A model generated the notes under the pieces. That model was not told the DNA's origin. It worked only from the letters and a program-made list of their open reading frames with translations, and did no database searches. Positions 1-5,803 of a DNA stretch of 6,883 nucleotides are shown in pieces. Each line of letters opens with the position of its first letter. The stretch's first letter is position 1. The DNA lies in contig JAQGLP010000233.1 of the NCBI GenBank assembly GCA_028292835.1, forward strand, positions 1 through 6,883, in the 5' to 3' direction. This DNA is from Variovorax sp. (lineage in GTDB: Bacteria > Pseudomonadota > Gammaproteobacteria > Burkholderiales > Burkholderiaceae_C). Made by a program: the position numbers and the translations under genes.

Positions 1-841
1 TGGTGTCGTCCTGCGCCTGCGGGCCGGACTCGTCTTCCGGAGCCCGGAACGCGACGCCGCCCAGCAGGATCGTCGCCAGCGACTGCGTGTGCAGCTTGAC
101 GCCGCCCGCGCCCAACTGCACGTCCACTCCGCTGGCATGCCAGAAGCGCGTGTTGACGCCGATGAACTTCTCGTAGGGGCTGCTGACGAAAATGCGCAGC
201 GTCACGCCGCGGCCGTCGCCGTCGAGCTCGTAGGAGGCGACCTGCCCGACCTTGAGGCGGCGGAAGTACACCGGCGAGCCGATGTCGAGCGAGCCGATGT
301 CTTGCGCGCGCAGCAGGTACTGGCGCCCCGAAACGTCGCGCGTGACGACCGGAGGGATCTCCAGCCCGGTGAACACGCGCTGCGTCTCCTCCGACACGCC
401 GGCGTCGGCACCGATGTACGCGCCCGACAGCAACGTGCCCAGCCCCGAGATGCCCGAGGTGTCGAGCCTCGGGCGCACCACCCAGAAGCGCGTGTCGGCG
501 GCGGTGAAGCTGCTGGCCTCCTTCGTCAGCTGGACCCTGACACGCACCGAGCCGCGGTCCTCCGACAGGTTGATGGCCTGCACCAAGCCGATCTGCACGT
601 CCTTGTAGCGCACCGCCGTCTTGCCGGCCTCCAGTCCCTCGGCGGTGCGGAACACCAGCGTAATCTCGGGGCCGCGGTCGAGCAGGATCTTGGTCACCAG
701 CGTGATGCCGACCAGCGCCGCGACGATCGGGATCAGCCAGATCAGCGACGGCACCCAGTCGCGCCGCCGCATCACGCTCGGCCTTGCCAGCCGCGCCGGG
801 TCGGCCGCTGGCGGCAGGGAGGCTTGCTCTTCTTCACTCAT
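1..841 (-). CDS. pqiB: PqiB, MCE-domain envelope transport protein (N-terminal 280 residues; 3' end beyond the window)
   Basis: The protein starts at the ATG at 841 and reads open to the left edge, so about half of a roughly 550-residue family member is present. Seen: a short cytoplasmic N-terminus with arginines before one membrane helix (about residues 29-50, beginning DWVPSLIWLIP). Then comes a first MCE domain (about 57-150, with FRTAEGLEAGKTAVRYKDV and NTRFW-like TRFWVVRPRL) and a second, repeating the pattern (about 160-268, with GSPVYFRRLKVGQV and NTRFWHASGVDV). Known for the family: PqiB forms stacked MCE rings with a central channel spanning the periplasm, and works with PqiA and the lipoprotein PqiC in lipid or hydrophobic-compound traffic. 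The start overlaps the stop of the preceding PqiA-type gene by ATGA and has only a weak upstream purine run, so translational coupling is likely. Third MCE domain and any pqiC gene would lie off the left edge. Confidence 0.95.
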   Translation of the reverse strand, partial: MSEEEQASLPPAADPARLARPSVMRRRDWVPSLIWLIPIVAALVGITLVTKILLDRGPEITLVFRTAEGLEAGKTAVRYKDVQIGLVQAINLSEDRGSVRVRVQLTKEASSFTAADTRFWVVRPRLDTSGISGLGTLLSGAYIGADAGVSEETQRVFTGLEIPPVVTRDVSGRQYLLRAQDIGSLDIGSPVYFRRLKVGQVASYELDGDGRGVTLRIFVSSPYEKFIGVNTRFWHASGVDVQLGAGGVKLHTQSLATILLGGVAFRAPEDESGPQAQDDT

Positions 842-1557
842 TCGGATTCTTTCGTGTTGCCCGCGCTCGATGGCACGGCACCGCCGTCATCGGCCCAGGT
901 CAGGCGCGGATCGAAGCTCAGGGAGGCCAGCATGGTCAGCACCACCACCGCGCCGAAGGCGGCGATGCCGATGCCGGCCGAGACTTCGGCGAAGCCGCGG
1001 ATGCGCACCAGCCCCGTCAGCAGCGACACCACGAACACGTCGAGCATCGACCAGCGGCCGATGATCTCGATCAGGTGGTAGAGCCGCGCACGCTCCTGCT
1101 GGCGCCAGTCGCTGCGCCGCTGCGCCAGCGTCGCCAGCATGAACAGCGACGCTAACTTGAACAGCGGCACCAGGAAGCTCGCCACGAAGACGATCACGGC
1201 CAGCCCATAAGCGCCCGACACCCAGAAGTAGGTGATGCCGCTCAGGATGGTGTCCTGCTGGGTTCCGAACAGGCTGCGGGTAATCATGACCGGCAGCAGG
1301 TTGGCCGGCACATAGAGGATGGCCGCCGCGAGCAGCAGCGCCCAGGTGCGCCGGAGGCTGTCGGGCTTGCGGCGGTGCAGGGCCGCGCCGCAGCGCCCGC
1401 ACGGCTCGCCCTCCTGCGCGTCCTGCCAGACGGTGGCGCAGCGCTGGCAACGGTGCAGGCCGAGCTGCACGGCGGTCGCGGCAGGCGCCGGCGCACTCAG
1501 CGTCCCGCGCGCCGAACGCAGCGCCGAGCGCACCGCCTCGCGCGTCCTTGCCCTCAT
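838..1557 (-). CDS. pqiA: PqiA-family integral membrane protein, second half-unit (PqiA C-terminal domain as a separate protein)
   Basis: This 239-residue protein corresponds to the second half of E. coli PqiA. Seen: a poorly conserved basic N-terminus, a zinc-finger-like pair of CxxC motifs (C37/C40 and C53/C56), then about four membrane helices. The first (about 72-92) ends in the family signature ANLLPVM. Further family-like stretches are TILSGITYFW, LYHLIEIIGRWSMLDVFVV and, near the end, SFDPRLTW. The ATG at 1557 overlaps the stop of the first half-gene by four bases, and no strong ribosome-binding site precedes it. The reading frame is open upstream to 2187, but that extension is alanine/arginine-rich, lies out of frame over the real first half-gene and should not be annotated. 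Role inferred from the family: inner-membrane partner of PqiB in envelope lipid transport; induction by paraquat is known for E. coli and cannot be judged here. Confidence 0.92.
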   Translation of the reverse strand: MRARTREAVRSALRSARGTLSAPAPAATAVQLGLHRCQRCATVWQDAQEGEPCGRCGAALHRRKPDSLRRTWALLLAAAILYVPANLLPVMITRSLFGTQQDTILSGITYFWVSGAYGLAVIVFVASFLVPLFKLASLFMLATLAQRRSDWRQQERARLYHLIEIIGRWSMLDVFVVSLLTGLVRIRGFAEVSAGIGIAAFGAVVVLTMLASLSFDPRLTWADDGGAVPSSAGNTKESE

Positions 1558-2213
1558 GCGCCGTGCCCGGATGCCGACGTGGGGCCCGCCCCGGGCGCCT
1601 CGACATTGGCCGACTCGAACGCCACCTCCCAAAAAGTGCGCGGGTCGAACGACAGCACCGAGGTCAACAGCACCGTTAGCCCGACGAAGGCCCAGAGCGC
1701 CGTGCCTGGCACCACGCTCGCCATGCTGGAGAGCTTGACGATGGCCACCAGCACGCCCAGCAGGAAGACTTCGATCATCCCCCACGGCCGCAGCGACTGC
1801 ATGGCGCGCACCAGAGTCGAGAAGCCGGGTGGGCGGCGCGTCCGCGCCAGCGGCACCAGCAGGTAGAGCAGGATGCACAGCTGCAGCAGCGGAAACGCCA
1901 GCGTGGTCGCCAGCACCAGCAGCGCCACCTCCGACATGCCCTCTTTCGCGAGCGCGATCACCGCGCCCAGCAGCGTGGTCTGGCTGCGCAGGCCGCGCAG
2001 CTCGATCTCGACGATCGGAAACAGATTGGCGATGGCGAACAGGATCAGGCTCGCCACCGTGAGCGGCAGGATGCGCTGGCGCTGCGCGCCGGGGTGGCGG
2101 GCGAGTTCGGTGGCGCAGCGCGGGCAGTGCGCCACCTCTCGCGGGCGCAGCTGCGGCTTGCGCCAGACCGCGTCGCACCCTTCGCACACGACGACATCGG
2201 ACACTTCAAACAT
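1554..2213 (-). CDS. pqiA: PqiA-family integral membrane protein, first half-unit (PqiA N-terminal domain as a separate protein)
   Basis: This 219-residue protein matches the first half of E. coli PqiA. Seen: two CxxC motifs at the N-terminus (C10/C13 and C30/C33), likely a metal-binding rubredoxin-like knuckle facing the cytoplasm. A helix ending in AIANLFPIVEI (about 50-70) follows, then the family stretches SLRPWGMIEVFLLGVLVAIVKL and SFDPRTFWEV near the end. The ATG at 2213 is the only reasonable start: an in-frame TGA lies just 15 bases upstream. No Shine-Dalgarno sequence precedes this ATG (the leader is pyrimidine-rich, TTTCCCTCC), so expression may depend on ribosomes arriving from upstream. 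It overlaps the second half-unit by ATGA and lies 53 bp after the exporter gene. The two half-units presumably assemble into the equivalent of one full PqiA; that is an inference from homology and gene order. Confidence 0.92.
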   Translation of the reverse strand: MFEVSDVVVCEGCDAVWRKPQLRPREVAHCPRCATELARHPGAQRQRILPLTVASLILFAIANLFPIVEIELRGLRSQTTLLGAVIALAKEGMSEVALLVLATTLAFPLLQLCILLYLLVPLARTRRPPGFSTLVRAMQSLRPWGMIEVFLLGVLVAIVKLSSMASVVPGTALWAFVGLTVLLTSVLSFDPRTFWEVAFESANVEAPGAGPTSASGHGA

Positions 2214-2228
2214 GGAGGGAAAGTAAGT

Positions 2229-2270
2229 TCAGGAAACATTCATTTTGCCGAAAATGCCTCGGACCCTCAT
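2229..2270 (-). other. Possible 13-codon coupling mini-ORF between the exporter gene and pqiA
   Basis: An ATG at 2270 overlaps the TGA stop of the exporter gene (ATGA) and opens a 13-codon frame reading MRVRGIFGKMNVS before TGA at 2231-2229. This frame is the same as that of the first pqiA gene, whose ATG follows 15 bases later without a Shine-Dalgarno sequence. The stretch could pass terminating ribosomes from the exporter gene to pqiA, or be a remnant of a longer N-terminus. A weak AT-rich hairpin (CATTTT, loop, AAAATG; 2241-2256) lies within it. No peptide function is proposed, and chance is a fair explanation. Confidence 0.2.
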
Positions 2271-3667
2271 GGACGCTTCGCCGCGCCGCCGTGCAGGCGC
2301 AGTGCGCTGAACAGGCCCGCCACCGCCGCCAGCACCGCGGCCAGGCCGAGCGCCACGAACGGCCCGTGCCCGTCGTGCGGGCTCGACAGGCTGAAGATCA
2401 CCGCCAGGATGACCGCCCCCAGGGTCTGGCCCGTGAGCCGCGCCGTGCCCAGCATGCCGCTGGCCCCGCCGCTGCGCTCCACCGGTGCCGAGGTCACGAT
2501 GGTGTGGTTGTTGGGCGACTGGAACAACCCGAAGCCCGCCCCGCACAGCAGCAGCCGCCAGACGATGTCGGCGTCGCCCGGCTGCGCCGGCAGCAGCGCC
2601 ATGGCCGCCAGCCCGAACGCCATCACGCCCAGGCCGATGCCCCCGAGCAGGCCGCCCGGGTAGCGCCCGATCAGCCGCCCGGCGATCGGCGCCACCACCA
2701 CGATGGCCAGCGGCCAGGCGGTGATCAGCATGCCGGCCTGGAACGGCGAGCGGCCGAAATGCTCCAGCATCAGGAACGGCAGCGCGACGAAGGCCAGCAT
2801 CTGCGCGCCGAAGGCCGCGACCGAGGTGCACATCGACAGCGCGAACACCGGGATGCGCAGCAGGTCGAGCGGAAACAGCGGCAGCGGCCGATGCAGTTGG
2901 CGGCGCACGTACACCGCGCCGATGGCCAGGCCCGCCGCCAGGATCGCCAGGCCGCTCGCCAGCGGCGTGCCGCCCGGCGTGGCGTGGCGCGTGCCCAGCG
3001 TGTCCACACCCAGAAACACCAGGCTGAACATGAGGATGTTGAGCACCACGTCGATGACCGAGAGCGGGGCGCTCCCGGGACGGCGCGGCCGGTCTTGCGG
3101 CAATGCGCGCACGCCGAGCGCCAGCGTGAGCGCGCCCAGCGGCAGGTTCAGCGCGAACAGCCACGGCCAGGGCGCCACCGACAGGATGAGCGCGGCCACG
3201 GTCGGCCCCGCGACGGTCGCGGTGGCCACCACCATCGAGTTGATGGCCATGCCGCGTCCCAGCAGCGACTGCGGGAAGATCTGGCGCACCAGCGCCGCGT
3301 TGACGCTCATCACGCCGGCCGCGCCCAGGCCCTGCACCGCGCGCGCCGCTGCCAGCGCCGGCACCGATGTGGCGACCGCACAGCCGAGCGACGCCACCGT
3401 GAAGACGGCCAAGCCCGTGAGATAAACCCGCCGGTAGCCCACCAGGTCGCCCAGCGTGGCCAGCGGCAGCAGCAGCGCCAGCGTGGCGACCTGGTAGGCA
3501 TTGACGACCCAGATCGACTGCGACGCGCTGGCATGCAGGTCGCGCGCGATGCTGGGCAGCGCCAGATTGACGACCGTGCCGTCGAGCACCGAGAGCAGCA
3601 GGCCGAGGATGATGACAAGCAGCGCGCGGCGGCGCTGCGGTGGCGGCAAGCCGTTGTGTGCAAGCAT
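2267..3667 (-). CDS. Major facilitator superfamily exporter, DHA2 type (14-helix drug:H+ antiporter)
   Basis: A 466-residue, very hydrophobic protein of the length usual for 14-helix DHA2 exporters (EmrB/QacA group). Seen: helix 1 with the DHA2 signature LLSVLDGTVVNLALPSI (D29); motif A GDLVGYRR in the loop after helix 2 (73-80); motif B RAVQGLGAAG in helix 4 (R109); a motif C-like AGPTVAALI in helix 5 (154-161), lacking the usual glycine pair after GP; and WPWLFALNLPLG (167-178). The ATG at 3667 has an AGGA ribosome-binding site five bases upstream. Known for the family: proton-driven efflux of toxic or lipophilic compounds across the inner membrane; the substrate cannot be read from sequence. 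No membrane-fusion partner or TetR/MarR regulator is in the window. Its stop lies 53 bp before pqiA with no terminator seen, so read-through into the pqi genes is likely. Its coding sequence is extremely GC-rich. Confidence 0.93.
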   Translation of the reverse strand: MLAHNGLPPPQRRRALLVIILGLLLSVLDGTVVNLALPSIARDLHASASQSIWVVNAYQVATLALLLPLATLGDLVGYRRVYLTGLAVFTVASLGCAVATSVPALAAARAVQGLGAAGVMSVNAALVRQIFPQSLLGRGMAINSMVVATATVAGPTVAALILSVAPWPWLFALNLPLGALTLALGVRALPQDRPRRPGSAPLSVIDVVLNILMFSLVFLGVDTLGTRHATPGGTPLASGLAILAAGLAIGAVYVRRQLHRPLPLFPLDLLRIPVFALSMCTSVAAFGAQMLAFVALPFLMLEHFGRSPFQAGMLITAWPLAIVVVAPIAGRLIGRYPGGLLGGIGLGVMAFGLAAMALLPAQPGDADIVWRLLLCGAGFGLFQSPNNHTIVTSAPVERSGGASGMLGTARLTGQTLGAVILAVIFSLSSPHDGHGPFVALGLAAVLAAVAGLFSALRLHGGAAKRP

Positions 3668-3770
3668 GGGATTCCTGGTTCGGTCGCCAACAGGCGGCTT
3701 CTTCGGCGCACCGGTCGATTCGCTCGTGCGTGTGCACGGTGTTTCATTTTGCCTGCCGCGCTGTATCGTC

Positions 3771-4103
3771 CTACCGCGCCGCCTCGATCCGGGTGACGGT
3801 CATTTTTCCGTCGATCATCTCGGCCCTGAAACGAACCTTGTCGCCGGCCTGGACCTTGTCGAGCATGGCTGCGTCACTGACCTGGAACACCATCGTCATG
3901 CCAGGCATGTCGAGGTTTTTCAGCGGTCCGTGCTTCAGGGTCAGCTTCCTGTTGTCCTTGTCGATCTTGCGGACCTCGCCATCGCTGAGCTCCGCAGAGG
4001 CCGATGAGGCGACGGCGCTCTCGGCAGCCGGTTGCGCAGGGGCTAGGCCTGCGAGCATGAGCGCCGCGGCCCCTGCGAAAAAAGCGTTTTGAAATTTGAC
4101 CAT
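3771..4103 (-). CDS. CusF-like periplasmic copper/silver-binding protein
   Basis: A 110-residue secreted protein. Seen: a signal peptide (K3, hydrophobic stretch about 7-21, likely cleavage near AQPA at 23-27), an Ala/Ser-rich linker, then a small beta-barrel domain (about 42-110) with GEVRKIDKDNRKLTLKHGPL and the copper motif LDMPGMTMVF. Compared with E. coli CusF, His58, Met69 and Met71 match the metal ligands H36, M47 and M49 in spacing. The capping tryptophan (W44) is Met66 here. Known for CusF: it carries Cu(I)/Ag(I) in the periplasm to the CusCBA efflux pump. No cusCBA is in the window, so the partner is unknown. I chose the ATG at 4103 because the signal peptide begins there; the in-frame GTG at 4172 would add 23 hydrophilic residues ahead of it. 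No clear Shine-Dalgarno sequence precedes the ATG. A broken cupredoxin gene lies just upstream, supporting a copper context. Confidence 0.88.
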   Translation of the reverse strand: MVKFQNAFFAGAAALMLAGLAPAQPAAESAVASSASAELSDGEVRKIDKDNRKLTLKHGPLKNLDMPGMTMVFQVSDAAMLDKVQAGDKVRFRAEMIDGKMTVTRIEAAR

Positions 4104-4217
4104 GTCGATTCGCTGACAAGAAAGAGAGTCAGACAGAGATTGAAGAGAAGCACTTTCGGCTCGCTCGGGCACCGCGCCTGCGCCGGGCCGAGCAGGCCGT
4201 GCATTGGAGATCCCTTA

Positions 4218-4304
4218 TTACCTGCGGACCAGCCCTGCCGAGGCCTTGCTGACGTTCACGGCATCTTTCATGCCGGCCTCGTAGTGGCCGACGGTCGACA
4301 GGCA
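4218..4304 (-). pseudogene. C-terminal remnant of a cupredoxin (type-1 copper protein) gene
   Basis: Reading right to left, this frame gives CLSTVGHYEAGMKDAVNV, a short tail (SKASAGLVRR) and tandem TAA stops (the second at 4217-4215). The Cys...Gly-His-x-x-Ala-Gly-Met pattern followed by a V-x-V strand is the C-terminal copper site of cupredoxins, which supplies Cys, His and Met ligands. The Cys is one residue further from His than in the common C-x4-H form. No start codon, signal peptide or upstream beta-strands are present: the same frame continues right to 4394 without cupredoxin-like sequence and then meets the stop codon of the methyltransferase gene. I therefore read it as the surviving tail of a truncated gene, not an expressed protein. 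It sits about 115 bp before the CusF-like gene, and such genes are often neighbours in copper-resistance clusters. The motif is short, so some doubt remains. Confidence 0.6.
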
Positions 4305-4394
4305 GGATCGGCCAGTTCGCTGGGTGTCCTCAGCCCTGATGAATGTCGCAACCACATTCGCAACAGCGGCTATTGGGGTCAGGGTGAAAGCGCC

Positions 4395-5237
4395 CTAGCT
4401 GTTTAGTCCCGGCATCTGATGGAGCAGGTCGAAATAAAGGCCGCTGAAGCTCGGCAAGGACCGCTCGGGATAGCCGGGCAGATCGAGCGAGCGTTCGTGC
4501 ACGGGCCAGCAGTCGCGCAGCCGGTAGCCGAGCGCTTCGATGTCGTGGATCAGGCGAGCCCGGTTGTAGACGTACAGGGGCGCGTAGCAACCCTCTCCGA
4601 TATTTTGCGTCGTCACGAAATCCTCGCCCTCGTAGAGAGGCAGCTTGTTGAACACGAGATGCCCCGGCCGCATCGCGCAACGTTCGAGCAGCCCGCTGGG
4701 CCGCCCATGCTCGAAGTACTGAAGCGCCCCCGCGGAAATCCATATGTCATGCTCTCCGGCGAGGGCCAGCGGCAGGTCGTCCGTGAAGGTCAGCGCGCTG
4801 ATCCCTTGCTGTTCGGCCAGCGTCCGTCCGATCGACACTATCGAAGGCAGGTCGGCCACATGCCACGTCAGTGCGGGCGGCATCTCGAGGTAGCGGCGGT
4901 AGGCAAAGTAGTGCACGCCCACCGAGCCGCCAATGTCGAGGACATGCGCCGCCCCACATCGAAAGGCATGCTGCAGCCACCACAGGACCGGGTAATCGTA
5001 GGCGAACACCTTCTGGGTCCGCACCTGCACGTATTCGGTCGCCAGAGGGCCATGATCGAAGCCCGGACTGTGAGGCAACCACGCGCGGGCGGCCGCGAAA
5101 CTCGGGAAAACTCCAAAATAGGCGGGATACCCCTGCGGCGACAAAAACCGGTGGAGCCGCCACCAGACCAGAGCAGGTCGAACGACCGGACCCTCCAGAA
5201 ACTGATGGGCCAGTTGGATGGGATCCGAAAATGACAT
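4395..5237 (-). CDS. Putative methyltransferase, TIGR04325 (LIC12133-like) family
   Basis: A 280-residue soluble protein with no signal peptide. Seen: an N-terminal region with GYPAYFGVFPSFAAARA (36-52), then a Rossmann-like SAM-binding core: motif I VLDIGGSVGVHYFAYRRYL (99-117), the acidic strand end WHVADLPSIV (125-134), and a motif IV-like DIWISAGALQYFE (164-176). This pattern is what I know from the TIGR04325 group of putative methyltransferases, mostly found among lipopolysaccharide or capsule genes; no reaction has been firmly assigned to my knowledge. The ATG at 5237 has a good GGAGG site six bases upstream. It begins 25 bp after the DUF1428 gene, so the two may share a transcript. It is oddly placed: there are no sugar or glycosyltransferase genes nearby, its base composition is lower in GC than the exporter gene, and its end abuts a broken gene. 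Acquisition by transfer is likely, but this is inference. Confidence 0.8.
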   Translation of the reverse strand: MSFSDPIQLAHQFLEGPVVRPALVWWRLHRFLSPQGYPAYFGVFPSFAAARAWLPHSPGFDHGPLATEYVQVRTQKVFAYDYPVLWWLQHAFRCGAAHVLDIGGSVGVHYFAYRRYLEMPPALTWHVADLPSIVSIGRTLAEQQGISALTFTDDLPLALAGEHDIWISAGALQYFEHGRPSGLLERCAMRPGHLVFNKLPLYEGEDFVTTQNIGEGCYAPLYVYNRARLIHDIEALGYRLRDCWPVHERSLDLPGYPERSLPSFSGLYFDLLHQMPGLNS

Positions 5238-5262
5238 CTCGCGCCTCCGGTTGTCCGGCGCC

Positions 5263-5622
5263 TCACAGATCGACCAGCACCTCGAAGCCGCCGAAGAACA
5301 TGCGCTTGGCGTCGAACGGCATGTTCTTCAGGTTCATCACGTCGGCCATGCGCGGGTCGCTCATTACCTTGGCATTGACCTCGTCGCGTTGCTCCCGGGA
5401 CGCGTAGACGATGTAGGCGAGCACCACCGTCTCGTCCTCCTTCAGCATCACGCTCTGCGGGAACGAGGTGAGATGGCCCGGCTCTACGTCGTCGGCCACG
5501 CATTCGCGGTACCCGAGCGCGCCGTGCTCGCGCCAGATCCGCCCGGCCCGGGTCGAGACCTCGCGGTAGGCGTCGAGCTGGTTCCTGGGAACCGGGACGA
5601 CGAATCCATCGACGTAGGCCAT
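5263..5622 (-). CDS. DUF1428 family protein (YbaA-like)
   Basis: A 119-residue cytoplasmic protein, nearly the same length as E. coli YbaA (about 117). Family features seen in order: MAYVDGFVVPVP at the N-terminus, DAYRE (17-21), REHGALGYRECVADDV (31-46), the hydrophobic strand TVVLAYIVYASRE (65-77), the MSDPRM box (87-92) and MPFDAKRMFFGGFE (101-114). The fold is expected to be a ferredoxin-like alpha/beta dimer of the dimeric alpha+beta barrel type, which occurs in monooxygenases and stress proteins, but the family has no established function and I assign none. The ATG at 5622 has a strong AAGGAG site six bases upstream. It is the probable first gene of a pair with the methyltransferase gene. 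An inverted repeat 64 bp upstream may belong to its control region. Confidence 0.92.
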   Translation of the reverse strand: MAYVDGFVVPVPRNQLDAYREVSTRAGRIWREHGALGYRECVADDVEPGHLTSFPQSVMLKEDETVVLAYIVYASREQRDEVNAKVMSDPRMADVMNLKNMPFDAKRMFFGGFEVLVDL

Positions 5623-5686
5623 GGCGGTCTCCTTGGAGCCTGAAGCGCATTCCGGGCCGGGGCCACGACGGGAGCGTCGCGCGCCG

Positions 5687-5715
5687 CCGGGACGAAATAC
5701 GTTAACGCGTCCCGG
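5687..5715. repeat. 8-bp inverted repeat upstream of the DUF1428 gene (possible operator or hairpin)
   Basis: CCGGGACG at 5687-5694 and its exact complement CGTCCCGG at 5708-5715 flank a 13-base AT-richer loop that contains the 8-bp palindrome CGTTAACG (5700-5707). It is the only AT-rich spot in an otherwise very GC-rich 181-bp gap. Its place 64 bp before the DUF1428 start would suit an operator or promoter, and about 90 bp after the SDR stop it could also form a hairpin. No T-run follows on either strand, so an ordinary rho-independent terminator is unlikely. A small second hairpin (CGACG-GGAG-CGTCG, 5666-5679) lies between it and the gene. Confidence 0.35.
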
Positions 5716-5803
5716 ACTTCCCGTCCAGACACGTTGGCATCGCTTGGCGCGTCCGGGTGGCGGCGGGGCCGTGGCGACCGCGCTCGGCCCGCCCTGCCCG
5801 GCT

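Noticed and set aside
89..1081. A 330-residue plus-strand frame at the left end
   Set aside because: It is antisense to pqiB and the second pqiA half-unit, and its composition is that of a shadow frame.
1558..2187. Long N-terminal extension of the second PqiA half-unit, giving 449 residues
   Set aside because: The added part is out of frame over the first half-unit, which has clear CxxC and membrane motifs; the real start is the ATG at 1557 in the ATGA overlap.
3725..3738. A small hairpin (CGTGC-GTGT-GCACG) between the CusF-like gene and the exporter gene
   Set aside because: A 5-bp stem without a T-run is too weak to call a terminator or regulatory site.
2291..3796. A 501-residue open frame on the plus strand
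   Set aside because: It is antisense to the exporter gene and its translation is an Arg/Gln/His/Ala-rich string without domains, the usual shadow of GC-rich coding DNA.
4104..4172. GTG start at 4172 extending the CusF-like protein by 23 residues
   Set aside because: It would place a hydrophilic stretch ahead of a well-formed signal peptide; the ATG at 4103 gives a normal secreted protein.
4089..4406. A 105-residue plus-strand frame in the gap between the CusF-like gene and the methyltransferase gene
   Set aside because: It has no recognisable domain and no good ribosome-binding site, and it overlaps the cupredoxin-like tail on the other strand.
4419..5234. A 271-residue plus-strand frame opposite the methyltransferase gene
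   Set aside because: The minus-strand protein has SAM-binding motifs and a strong ribosome-binding site; the plus-strand frame has neither.
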